From positions 40,022-73,671 of the forward strand of contig JAGWBW010000007.1 of assembly GCA_021295695.1 (NCBI GenBank): a stretch of DNA of 33,650 nucleotides, in the 5' to 3' direction. Shown here in pieces: positions 1 to 7,947 of the stretch. How positions within the stretch are numbered: position 1 is the first letter of the stretch; each line of letters begins with the position of its first letter. The position numbers and the translations under genes are program-made. The stretch is from Candidatus Latescibacterota bacterium (GTDB taxonomy: Bacteria; Latescibacterota; UBA2968). The notes beneath the pieces were generated by a model. It was not told the DNA's origin and ran no database searches. It saw only the letters and a list, made by a program, of their open reading frames with translations.

Positions 1-73
1 CGGAACGCACAGGGAAAAGCCACCTGAAAAAACGCGCGCCGGGGAATACCAATATTCATAACTACTCCCTGCC

Positions 74-955
74 TTAGCCCCCAACGCCAACCTTGCGACC
101 AAAGAGGTTGGCAAAGATGAGAAAGTCGGGGAAATTGACGATACCATCGCCGTCAAAATCAAATGTGGAATCGGAAGTTTGAAATGCGCGGACAAAAGCC
201 AGAAAATCCGCAAAATCGACAATACCACTGCCATCGGCATCGGCTCGTGCGAGAAGATCCGGGTCAACAGTATCTGCAATAGTTGTCAGCCCAAGAGGTG
301 TACCACTCGCATCGGAAACATTCAAAATAGTCAATGTATAGCGGGCAGGGAACGGCACGGCAAAGGACAGAATCGCTCGGGTATTTTGCTGGTCAAGAAC
401 CACAGATGTCGGTTGTCCAACACCGCTGAGCAAATAACTCGATGGCAGTGCCGCGTCTGATCCCATCTCCTCTGAAAAGAAAATTTGAATCTGACTGTCC
501 GATAGCGTTTCAACACGCACGACTTCTGGCGCACGGTTTGGCGTGAGAGATACAATACCCGAACGCAGGTCCCAATCGGCCACTGCGACAATCTGGTAGC
601 GATAGGTCTGGCCTTCCGTCAGCAAAGAATCGATATACACCGTGTGGTCGCTTATCTCATCAAAATAATTGAGTGCACCATCGCCAACAGCGCGATAAAT
701 CTGGTAAGAAGACGCATCGGGCACTTGCATCCAGTTGATTTCGACGCGGGTTGGTCCCAGAGCACGCGCGCGTATAATCTGCGGCGACCCTACTGTAACC
801 GGCGGTTCATCGCGCTCAACAATATGCACTGCACCATCAAGATTAAAAAGTACCTCATTGCGAAAATCTTTGTCCAGATCAGCAATGAGCGCGCGGCGCA
901 TCAAACCCACCGGCGTATGCCAGATCGGGCGATAGTGATCTGGCTTCTCTGCGCG
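74..955 (-). pseudogene. Frame-displaced C-terminal part of the subtilase: FG-GAP end, Fn3, Ig-like and dockerin-like pair
   Basis: This frame continues the subtilase after a -1 shift near 956-959. It picks up just after DLLLLF with RAEKPDHY and completes the FG-GAP repeat (IADLDKDFRNEVLF). A fibronectin type III-like domain follows (motifs VEINWMQV, YRYQIVAV). Next is an SbsA/Ig-like domain (IQIFFSEEM to YTLTILNVSD). At the C-terminus are two EF-hand-like Asp-rich repeats, DADGSGIVDFADFL and DFDGDGIVNFPDFL, resembling type I dockerin calcium loops. No start codon or ribosome site of its own is evident, and a gene beginning here would lack a signal peptide. It is therefore best read as the tail of one long gene broken by a one-base loss in the genome or assembly. 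The dockerin-like pair may bind calcium and anchor the protein at the cell surface (inference). Confidence 0.75.
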
Positions 956-3783
956 AAAAGTAGTAGCAAATCGGCCAGTCCATCCCCATCGACATCCCCC
1001 GCTGAAATCCCATTGCCCATAGTCACCACGCCGTTGATCCGCGTCGTCCATTCGCGTGCATAAGTATCGGGCGCACGCGCGCTGTAAATCTCCAACTCCC
1101 AGAAACCATTGGAAGGATCATACGTATCTGTATAGGCACGGGCAACGGCAAATTCTACCAATCCATCGTCGTCCAAATCCACACCCCCGCCAATCCAGCG
1201 CGCATCCCCATCGCCCGGCAAGTACCATGTCTGCACGTATATCCCCGCGCGATATTCGTACATCCAGAGATCGCCATCGGCATCGCCAGCAAGAATTTCC
1301 CGCTGCTCATCCCGATCAAAATCCGCAACCACAAAACGCGGGCCAAGGTCGCCAGTGCCTTGTGAGGGATCGGTGAGAAATGTCTCCTCGCGGATCACAC
1401 TACCGAGATTGCGAATCACGCGGATACCGCGCTGCCCACCTGAACGAGCGATAATATCGGGAATGCTATCGCCATCCACATCGGCAAAATCGCCGCCCCA
1501 GGTGTCGCGCTGTTCAAATTCCACTTGCGAGGGATAGGGATTGGAGAAGCTATCTGTAAAAAGCACAAGACGCTCATAAGTCACACCCAATAAATCATCG
1601 GTCCCATCATTTGTAATATCGCCAATTGCCCAGGGCAAAAAACGCTCATCGCTTTGAAATTCATCGGTAAATGTACCATCCGTCTGGCGTTCGTAAATAT
1701 GCACGGGTCCGTAACTGCCGCTAACATAGGGCATAAGCGCGATTTCCAACCTGCCATCGCGGTCGAAATCCGACGCGCGATCAGGCAAAAAACCATCGGG
1801 CAATGTACCCATTTCCGAAAAGCCATTTTGCGGGACACGAAAAGGAACATAATCAATGGTCTGCGCCGGATGCACTGCGCGGATATTGTTTTCTCCATCA
1901 GCCAAAACGTGAAATGTCACAACACCTGCTGGCAATGTGTGGGGCAGAACAACGCGGTGTTTGTTTTGCACCAGGCCGGTGTAAAGAGTATCAAAATCCG
2001 CGCCATAGCGATAAGCAATACCCCCGTGTGCGCGCTGATCGGTTTGCCAGCGACATTCAAAAACGAGGCGGTCGCCCTCCAATACATCGCCACACGCAAG
2101 TGAAGTGATAGAGGGCGCTGCTTTTTCAATGGCAACGCGAACGCGGTCTTCCACAACCGCACCATCCAACAAATCTGCCTCGAGTCGCAAAACCACATCA
2201 GAATTTGCAAAAGTAGAAATATCCCACGTATGGCGAATGTCCAGAGAGGGCAATCCTTCTGCAAGACGTATCCACGTATGTGGATTGTGCCCCAAACCAT
2301 AAGACAGGCGATAACCCGTGACCTGCGCGCCCGCAACAGAAGCGCGAATATCGAACGCTGTCTCTTCTCCTTGATCATTGGCGGGAGCTTGAATTGCAAC
2401 CGTCAGCGAATCGAAAGAACTCAGGCGAGTTGCGAGTTGCGCCCCACTTACGCGCCCTGCGCCATACTCATTGTCGTGACCCGGCGGACCCAGGTCAATT
2501 GCGGATGCGATGAGCAAATTGCGTACAGAGTGAGGCGAAAGATCGGGCCGACGCGAGAGAATCAGCGCGACCAAACCAGATATATGAGGTGCGGAAAAAG
2601 AAGTGCCAGAGCCTGAGGCATAGCGATTGTTGAGACGTGTGCTAAGGATATTGACACCCGGCGCAACCAGATCGAGCGACGCGCCCGTGCTACTAAAACC
2701 CGCCAGGCGGTCGGAGGAATTTACCGCACCTACGGCAATCGTATAGTGATTGCCCGCGGGATACCCCAACTCGTCGCCGGAGTTACCCGCAGAGGCAACG
2801 AGCACAACGCCCTGAGCGTGCGCGTATTGGATTACGTCGCCCAGAATAAAAGTGCGCTCAGGTCCCCCCAAACTCATATTAATGACATGCGCGCCATTTT
2901 CTACGGCATAGAGAATGGCCGCAGCGATATCATCTTCTTCGAGAAAGCCAATGCCACCAAGCCGTCTCAAACCCGCTCGCAGTGCCATAAGCTGTGCATT
3001 GGGCGCAATACCGGCAATTCCCCTATTGTTATTCGCAGCGGCAGCAACAATGCCAGCAACGCGCGTCCCGTGCGCCGATTCATCCTGCGGATCGTTGTCG
3101 CGATTGAGATAATCGCCCATCCCCGGCAGGTCGGGCGCATGGGTGAAATCCCAACCTCTTATATCGTCGATATACCCATTCCCATCGTCATCAACGCCAG
3201 ACGCGCCGCCTGCTTCTGCCGCATTGTGCCAAATATTGTCGCGCAAGTCTTCGTGGTTATAATCGACGCCAGAATCAATGATTGCGACAATGACCTGTTC
3301 TCGAATGGGACCAAGATTTTGTTGCAATATCTCCCAATCGAGGATCTGAAGGCCGTGTTGATCGCTATAGCGCGGGTCATTGGGCACTTGTTGGTGAGTA
3401 AACAAATAATTGGGTTGCGCGTACACAACATCGGGGCGCAATGCGTAATCGGCTGCGGCTTCGGCAGGATCTCCCGACAAGCGCACGCGGTACACCCAGG
3501 TTAAAGGATGGGGATAAACAGCCTTGGCACTTCGCGGCGTAAAAAGAGGTTCAATCGCCGTCACACCATAGCGCTCTGATAGATCGTTAAATTGTGAAAG
3601 CACCGGCTTTGCGCTGCGAAACTTGACGAGAATCTGCCCGGGAGAATACGCGGGTTGCGCGTGCACTATCTGTGCAAAGCAAATACTGATAAACACAACA
3701 CACGCAACGCAACCAAGCAGACCTCCCCATCCCCTCCTTGCCTCTCGCCTCTCTTTGTGTCTTCGTGTCTTTGTGTGCGCCAT
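901..3783 (-). CDS. Secreted S8 subtilisin-like serine protease with FG-GAP repeats (main frame, 3' end frameshifted)
   Basis: Secreted subtilase predicted to cleave proteins outside the cytoplasmic membrane. The basic N-terminus and hydrophobic stretch (about residues 20-42, ending in AHAQ) look like a signal peptide. A prodomain follows (about 45-130). The S8 triad is visible: Asp170 in AIIDSG, His238 in SAHGT and Ser395 in GTSFSAPH, with oxyanion Asn334 in SAGNSG. From about residue 660 to the end there are Asp-rich FG-GAP-type repeats (such as DGDSIPDI and DGDGLADL), which in other proteins form beta-propellers. The frame ends at 901 in the middle of such a repeat, and the homologous continuation lies in another frame (74 to about 955). 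The intact protein would be about 1,250 residues. The start lies 6 nt after the MFS stop, with a GAGG just upstream, so co-transcription is likely. The first codons overlap a low-complexity DNA repeat. The family assignment is firm; the substrate is unknown. Confidence 0.88.
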   Translation of the reverse strand: MAHTKTRRHKERREARRGWGGLLGCVACVVFISICFAQIVHAQPAYSPGQILVKFRSAKPVLSQFNDLSERYGVTAIEPLFTPRSAKAVYPHPLTWVYRVRLSGDPAEAAADYALRPDVVYAQPNYLFTHQQVPNDPRYSDQHGLQILDWEILQQNLGPIREQVIVAIIDSGVDYNHEDLRDNIWHNAAEAGGASGVDDDGNGYIDDIRGWDFTHAPDLPGMGDYLNRDNDPQDESAHGTRVAGIVAAAANNNRGIAGIAPNAQLMALRAGLRRLGGIGFLEEDDIAAAILYAVENGAHVINMSLGGPERTFILGDVIQYAHAQGVVLVASAGNSGDELGYPAGNHYTIAVGAVNSSDRLAGFSSTGASLDLVAPGVNILSTRLNNRYASGSGTSFSAPHISGLVALILSRRPDLSPHSVRNLLIASAIDLGPPGHDNEYGAGRVSGAQLATRLSSFDSLTVAIQAPANDQGEETAFDIRASVAGAQVTGYRLSYGLGHNPHTWIRLAEGLPSLDIRHTWDISTFANSDVVLRLEADLLDGAVVEDRVRVAIEKAAPSITSLACGDVLEGDRLVFECRWQTDQRAHGGIAYRYGADFDTLYTGLVQNKHRVVLPHTLPAGVVTFHVLADGENNIRAVHPAQTIDYVPFRVPQNGFSEMGTLPDGFLPDRASDFDRDGRLEIALMPYVSGSYGPVHIYERQTDGTFTDEFQSDERFLPWAIGDITNDGTDDLLGVTYERLVLFTDSFSNPYPSQVEFEQRDTWGGDFADVDGDSIPDIIARSGGQRGIRVIRNLGSVIREETFLTDPSQGTGDLGPRFVVADFDRDEQREILAGDADGDLWMYEYRAGIYVQTWYLPGDGDARWIGGGVDLDDDGLVEFAVARAYTDTYDPSNGFWELEIYSARAPDTYAREWTTRINGVVTMGNGISAGDVDGDGLADLLLLFAQRSQITIARSGIRRWV
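3753..3775. repeat. Low-complexity repeat of the CTTTGTGTCTTCGTGTCTTTG type
   Basis: The plus strand shows three near-copies of a TGTGTCTT-like unit. On the minus strand this falls within the first codons of the subtilase and encodes its HTKTRRHK segment. Motifs of this type are known as dispersed intergenic repeats in many environmental bacterial genomes (recollection, not searched here). Confidence 0.55.
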
Positions 3784-3789
3784 CCCACC

Positions 3790-5025
3790 TCACCTTTTAT
3801 TCTTTACCTCGCCATACTCTGCAGGCAGCAGTGCAACCAGAAGAGTCGCCGGAACAAGCACCATGGAGACAATCGTAAGCGCAGTAGCTGTAGAGGTCCA
3901 CTCCGCAAGACTGCCCACGCCGATCATAGCAAGACCCGCCATACTCCAGGAAAAGCCCATCACCAATCCGGTCGCCGTACTCGTATTGTGCGGCAAAGCG
4001 CGTTGCGCCAAAGAGATATTTGTCGTAATGCCGAGGTCGAACAAATACCCCGCCACAAAAAACGAAATGAGCGATACGTATCCGTCTGTCAGGCAAAAAC
4101 CCGCGTGAAAAATTGCGGATGAAGCACACGAAAAAGCCAGGAGTTTGCGCTGAGACATGCGATCTGCCAGATAACCACCCGTGATACGCCCCAGCGTGCT
4201 GGAAAGCAAATAACAGGAAAAAACCCAGCCGATCTCACTGGTAGTCCAACCGCGAGACGCCCCCAAAATAGCCGTAAAACTGACAAATCCCGTGTGAATA
4301 ATAGAGCGCAAAACACTGATGGCAAAAAGCGTCCAAAGAGAGCGGGTTTTGTTCAAAAAAGCAAAAAGCGCCCGCAGAGATCGGGTTTTTCTCAAAATGG
4401 AGAAATCGATTTTACCAGCAGTTACGCGGCGTTCATGCACGGGAACTTTTCGAGCCTGCCACAGGATAAATGGCGCGAGAATCAAGACGGGGATGACAAT
4501 AAGCCACAGATATTCGATGCCATATCGCTCGACAATCTGTGTTCCGGTAATTGAAGCGAGGGCCATCCCCAGAGTTCCCCCCGTCAGAAAAATGGCCATA
4601 GACAGATTGGCCCGATGCGGCGTTAAAGCCGTAACCAATCCTCCGGCGGTGGGATGAAAAAGAGAAGACCCAAAAGACGCGAAAATTAAAAAAGCAGCGA
4701 GTATATAAACGGTGGGTGCAAAGCCGATACAAGAAACAAAAATGCCCGTGGCAAAAAGTCCCAGCGCAGCGAGGGCCATGCGATCGCGTCCGTCGCTAAA
4801 ATAGCCCATAAAGGGCTGCGCGATAGAACCGCAAAAGACAATCACCGTGGGCAAATAAGCAAACTGCGCTACCGTGAGATTGTAATGGCTCTGAAAAAAA
4901 GCCCATAATGGCGGCGTGAGGACCATATAAAAATCCAACGCCATGTGTGCAGCGGTAATATAAAAAACTGGGCGTAACGACCCTCTTGAGTCAGAACGAA
5001 AAGATGGCGCGGTTTCTGTGGACAT
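3790..5025 (-). CDS. MFS transporter, fosmidomycin-resistance (Fsr)-like
   Basis: Twelve-segment major facilitator superfamily permease (411 aa) of the inner membrane. Hydrophobic segments run through the whole length and split into two halves around a basic central loop (about residues 190-236). The motifs FSDGRDR after the second segment, FGSSLFHPTAGG, and GGTLGMAL in the fifth resemble Fsr-type drug or small-molecule exporters. The substrate cannot be told from sequence; given the neighbours it could move a catabolic intermediate. The central loop holds an in-frame 39-bp tandem duplication, giving LRKTRSLRALFAF then LNKTRSLWTLFAI (residues 211-236). The gene begins 2 nt after the CbiX-like gene and ends 6 nt before the subtilase, which points to one operon. 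Confidence 0.88.
   Translation of the reverse strand: MSTETAPSFRSDSRGSLRPVFYITAAHMALDFYMVLTPPLWAFFQSHYNLTVAQFAYLPTVIVFCGSIAQPFMGYFSDGRDRMALAALGLFATGIFVSCIGFAPTVYILAAFLIFASFGSSLFHPTAGGLVTALTPHRANLSMAIFLTGGTLGMALASITGTQIVERYGIEYLWLIVIPVLILAPFILWQARKVPVHERRVTAGKIDFSILRKTRSLRALFAFLNKTRSLWTLFAISVLRSIIHTGFVSFTAILGASRGWTTSEIGWVFSCYLLSSTLGRITGGYLADRMSQRKLLAFSCASSAIFHAGFCLTDGYVSLISFFVAGYLFDLGITTNISLAQRALPHNTSTATGLVMGFSWSMAGLAMIGVGSLAEWTSTATALTIVSMVLVPATLLVALLPAEYGEVKNKR
4321..4398. repeat. 39-bp in-frame tandem duplication inside the MFS gene
   Basis: Units 4321-4359 and 4360-4398 are similar but not identical: both contain GCAAAAAGCG, an AGAG-rich middle, CGGGTTTT and TCAAAA. Because 39 is a multiple of three, the duplication adds 13 residues to the loop between the two halves of the transporter without breaking the frame. 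The divergence between units shows the duplication is not very recent. Confidence 0.8.
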
Positions 5026-5027
5026 AG

Positions 5028-5387
5028 TTACAACCCGGCGCGTTGAAGAATGACCTCACATAGTTTTTCGTGCAGGCCAAGAGGTTCGGTAACGCGGATA
5101 TGTACATCTGGATATGCCGCCCCTGCTTCTGTTGCCATACGCGGAATATCCTCCATGGCATGGCGTCCGGGAGAAAGCATATAGGGATGAACAATTATCT
5201 CGCTCGCCCCCTCGCGCACACATGCATCAATACCCTGTCTAATAGTGGGTTCGGCCAGTTCCATGTGCGCGATATGGACAATGATATCGGAGCGCGCTCG
5301 ACGCAAAATATCGCCAACGCCGTGAAGCATCTGATTGGCTTCTTCACGCCTGGAACCGTGATCGACAATGAGAAGTGCGGTAGGCAT
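5028..5387 (-). CDS. CbiX-family short sirohydrochlorin chelatase-like protein
   Basis: A 119-residue single-domain protein of the CbiX/SirB chelatase family. Members insert cobalt or iron into sirohydrochlorin in the cobalamin or sirohaem pathway, in the cytosol. The N-terminal LLIVDHGSRREEAN carries the conserved His10. The second conserved part, IIVHPYMLSPGRHAMEDIP, supplies His67 and His76. The length fits the short CbiX(S) form, which works as a dimer. No other cobalamin or sirohaem gene is in the window, so the metal and pathway are open. The gene sits 2 nt upstream of the MFS gene and 57 nt after the sulfatase stop, and looks co-transcribed with both. Confidence 0.82.
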   Translation of the reverse strand: MPTALLIVDHGSRREEANQMLHGVGDILRRARSDIIVHIAHMELAEPTIRQGIDACVREGASEIIVHPYMLSPGRHAMEDIPRMATEAGAAYPDVHIRVTEPLGLHEKLCEVILQRAGL

Positions 5388-5435
5388 GTTAGTATTAGAA
5401 GTTGTGATTTTGGATGATAACGGCTAAGAACGTAC

Positions 5436-5456
5436 GGGCGGGTCTCAAACCCGCCC
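5436..5456. repeat. REP-like perfect palindrome at the sulfatase 3' end
   Basis: Arms GGGCGGGT (5436-5443) and ACCCGCCC (5449-5456) form an 8-bp GC-rich hairpin with a 5-nt loop, CTCAA. On the minus strand the left part encodes the last residues of the sulfatase (KGRV) and its TGA stop. There is no T-run afterwards, so it is not a canonical Rho-independent terminator. GGGCGGGTTTGA-type palindromes recur between genes in several environmental phyla (recollection). Confidence 0.65.
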
Positions 5457-6956
5457 CTTCTGATTACTGCCATCCAGCCACGCCTCAATCCGCTGTTCAT
5501 CCGCGTCTGTCCACGGCGCAATATCCTCAATACAAATGCGGTCGTGACCGCTATAGACGAGTGCCATTGTATCCTCGTAAACGCCTTCTTTCAGAGCCTG
5601 CTCCCGCCAGGCGACAAAACTTTTGCGGTCGTATTCTTTGGCCCGCCCATCAATGCCTTCACAATCGAAATTCTCGGTCAGCACCCGATCCAATTCTCGG
5701 GCGATTCCCGGTTTGTCATGAATGAGATCCGTCGTTTCGTCGGGATCGTCTTTGAGATTGAAGAGTTCGGAGTCAAAACCCGTGTGCTTGACGTATTTCC
5801 AATCGCCCTGGCGCAACATAAATGTACCCGTAGCACAGCGATCACCGTGGTATTCGCACATAGCCCAATCGCGTTCGCGCCCCGTCCCCTCGACGAGTTG
5901 CGGAAATAAGGATTCCCCGTCCAGCGCATCGGGATACGCTGCATTATCCGCATAATCGTCATAGCGGATACGCGCCATATCCATAAATGTGGGGTATAGA
6001 TCAACGAGAGAAACAGGTGTATCGACAACAACGCCTTTTTGCACATCGGGACCGCGAATAATGAGAGGAACATGAGATGACGCCTCGTACATAGAACGCT
6101 TGAGTATTTGGTTTTGATCCCCAGCCATCTCACCGTGATCACTTGAAAAAATGACATACGTGTTGTCGCGCAGCCCCAGATCATCGACGGTCTGAAGCAC
6201 CCGACCGACCATCTCATTGAGCGCGGCGATCATCGCAAAGTACGTATGCCGAATCTCTCGGACGAGGTTCTCAGAGAACTGTTTATCGCAATTTTTGGTC
6301 ACGCGCTGGTACGCAATCGCCTGATTGTGCGTATCCTCAAGCGGCATCAATGTTGGCGGAATATCGACTTTATCCGCATCGATCAACGGCATATGGCGTT
6401 TCTCGGCAGTAAATGCGGGATGCACCAATCCCGTGGTGAGATAAAGCCAGAAAGGCCGGTCGCTCCTCGCGTATTGATGCAGTTGATCAACAGCCTGATA
6501 CGTGCGGTCCCAATCGCGCCCATTCGCCTTGCCATCATCTACAACTTGCGGCAAGGTCGTGCGACACAAAGGACGGCGAATATTGGCTGCGCGCGTCCAC
6601 GAGCCAATGCGGTCGCGGATGGAGTGTTTGCCATAAGCATAATCGATAGGACCGATAGCAGAGGTCTGATAACCCGCGCTCTCAAATGTATTTTGATACG
6701 TGGGCACATTCTCGTGCAACCCTTCGTGATTGTTCCAGCAATCGTAATAATTGGGATATTTTCCGCTCCACATGCTCGCACGCGATGGGTTGCACACCGG
6801 GCAATTCGTGTACGCATTCGCAAACAAAACCCCATCGCTGGCGAGGCGATCCATATTGGGCGTGGCATTTTGCATGGCAGGATGACCCATACAGCCCATC
6901 TTTCGCCCATCCATGCTTTCAGCGTGAATAAAAACGATATTCGGTTGAGAAGGCAT
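5445..6956 (-). CDS. Type I sulfatase (alkaline phosphatase superfamily), no signal peptide
   Basis: Formylglycine-dependent sulfatase of 503 aa that hydrolyses a sulfate ester. The N-terminal PNIVFIHAESMDG gives a metal-binding region. CNPSR at residues 55-59 is the CxPxR signature in which Cys55 would become formylglycine. SSDHGEMAGDQ supplies the later metal-binding Asp-His, and GDWKYV the Lys near the substrate. The protein starts directly with the catalytic fold and has no signal peptide, which predicts a cytosolic enzyme. Its maturation factor (FGE) is not in the window. It follows a Gfo/Idh/MocA gene by 30 nt. The last residues are encoded by a palindromic repeat. The substrate is unknown. 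Confidence 0.9.
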   Translation of the reverse strand: MPSQPNIVFIHAESMDGRKMGCMGHPAMQNATPNMDRLASDGVLFANAYTNCPVCNPSRASMWSGKYPNYYDCWNNHEGLHENVPTYQNTFESAGYQTSAIGPIDYAYGKHSIRDRIGSWTRAANIRRPLCRTTLPQVVDDGKANGRDWDRTYQAVDQLHQYARSDRPFWLYLTTGLVHPAFTAEKRHMPLIDADKVDIPPTLMPLEDTHNQAIAYQRVTKNCDKQFSENLVREIRHTYFAMIAALNEMVGRVLQTVDDLGLRDNTYVIFSSDHGEMAGDQNQILKRSMYEASSHVPLIIRGPDVQKGVVVDTPVSLVDLYPTFMDMARIRYDDYADNAAYPDALDGESLFPQLVEGTGRERDWAMCEYHGDRCATGTFMLRQGDWKYVKHTGFDSELFNLKDDPDETTDLIHDKPGIARELDRVLTENFDCEGIDGRAKEYDRKSFVAWREQALKEGVYEDTMALVYSGHDRICIEDIAPWTDADEQRIEAWLDGSNQKGRV

Positions 6957-6986
6957 TTTTAGTTTCCTATTGTAGGTGTAATTAAT

Positions 6987-7946
6987 TTAAACATCCACCA
7001 CGCGCCCTGTCTGTGCGGCTTTGTGCATGGCAAAAACAACGCGCAGTGCCTGGAGACCGTCATCACTGTGCAGATCGGCGTAAGGGTCATCGGGATCGGG
7101 CCAATTGCCTTTAATCGCCTCGACAAAATGATCGCTCGAATTGCCGTACTCTGGCAGATTCTCCACGCGCTGCCAGCCACCTCTGCGCGTAATCGTGTAG
7201 AGGCGGGCGCGTTCCAGGCGATAACTCTGCTTGTCAGTATATATGTTGACCTCATCCTGATTTTCGTCGCAGGCCTTAATACAGAGCAGACTGGCGCACA
7301 AACCTCCTTCAAACTCGATACGCATATCCACCAGCGTTTCCTCAATGTGTCCAGTCTCGTATTGAATTTTGCCCTCCACTTTGACCACGCGCTTGCCCGT
7401 GATCCACGGCAAAACATCTGTAATATGAATCGTGCGCCGGTGCAACATGCCCCCGTCTTCTATACCGCGCTTGATGGGACTTTGCCGCTGGACAGCCGTG
7501 AGCATTTGCGGGGTGATCGCACCCGACGCGATTTCCCTTCGCACGTACTCCGTACTGGACATAAAATGGCGCGTGAACGCCGTCATCAAAATGCAATTAT
7601 GCGACTTGCTCAACCCGACGAGTTCCTCGGCATCTTCCAAAGTCACCGTAATCGGTTTATCGACAATCGCCGGAATACCGCGCTCAAGAGCCAACTTGCA
7701 GGACGCGAAATGCGCCCGATTGGGCGTACTGACAAAAACGCCATCAATCAAATCCGGATCGATCATATCGCGATAATCGGTAAATGTCTGACTATCCCGC
7801 AACCTCCTATTGCGCCCGTCCAGACATTTTTGAGAAATATCGCAAACCGCCGTGACCTCCACATCCGATCTGTTGAGCAAATTCGGAATATGATAGCCCG
7901 AACAAAAAGAGCCGAGACCGATAATACCGATTTTTACCTTATCCAT
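6987..7946 (-). CDS. Gfo/Idh/MocA family NAD(P)-dependent oxidoreductase
   Basis: Soluble 319-residue dehydrogenase. The N-terminal Rossmann fold has KIGIIGLGSFCSGYH as its dinucleotide loop. DKPITVTLEDAEEL corresponds to the family EKP motif, with its catalytic Lys after Asp instead of the usual Glu. The C-terminal GFO_IDH_MocA beta-sheet domain follows. These enzymes oxidise or reduce sugars, inositols or related polyols. The start at 7946 is chosen over an in-frame upstream codon because AAGGA lies 5 nt before this ATG and because it falls 1 nt after the stop of the PhyH-like gene. Co-transcription with the dioxygenase and sulfatase suggests linked catabolic steps (inference). Confidence 0.9.
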   Translation of the reverse strand: MDKVKIGIIGLGSFCSGYHIPNLLNRSDVEVTAVCDISQKCLDGRNRRLRDSQTFTDYRDMIDPDLIDGVFVSTPNRAHFASCKLALERGIPAIVDKPITVTLEDAEELVGLSKSHNCILMTAFTRHFMSSTEYVRREIASGAITPQMLTAVQRQSPIKRGIEDGGMLHRRTIHITDVLPWITGKRVVKVEGKIQYETGHIEETLVDMRIEFEGGLCASLLCIKACDENQDEVNIYTDKQSYRLERARLYTITRRGGWQRVENLPEYGNSSDHFVEAIKGNWPDPDDPYADLHSDDGLQALRVVFAMHKAAQTGRVVDV

Positions 7947-7947
7947 A

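Noticed and set aside
956-959. Programmed -1 ribosomal frameshift signal in the subtilase gene
   Set aside because: The local sequence CTACTTTTC is not a standard slippery heptamer and no clear downstream pseudoknot was seen; loss of one base from a homopolymer is simpler.
2746-3504. A 252-codon plus-strand open frame opposite the subtilase
   Set aside because: It lies antisense to the clear catalytic domain of the protease, has low-complexity composition and no ribosome site; it is a shadow of the minus-strand frame.
6246-6962. A 238-codon plus-strand open frame
   Set aside because: It is antisense to the sulfatase, and its residues show no family pattern.
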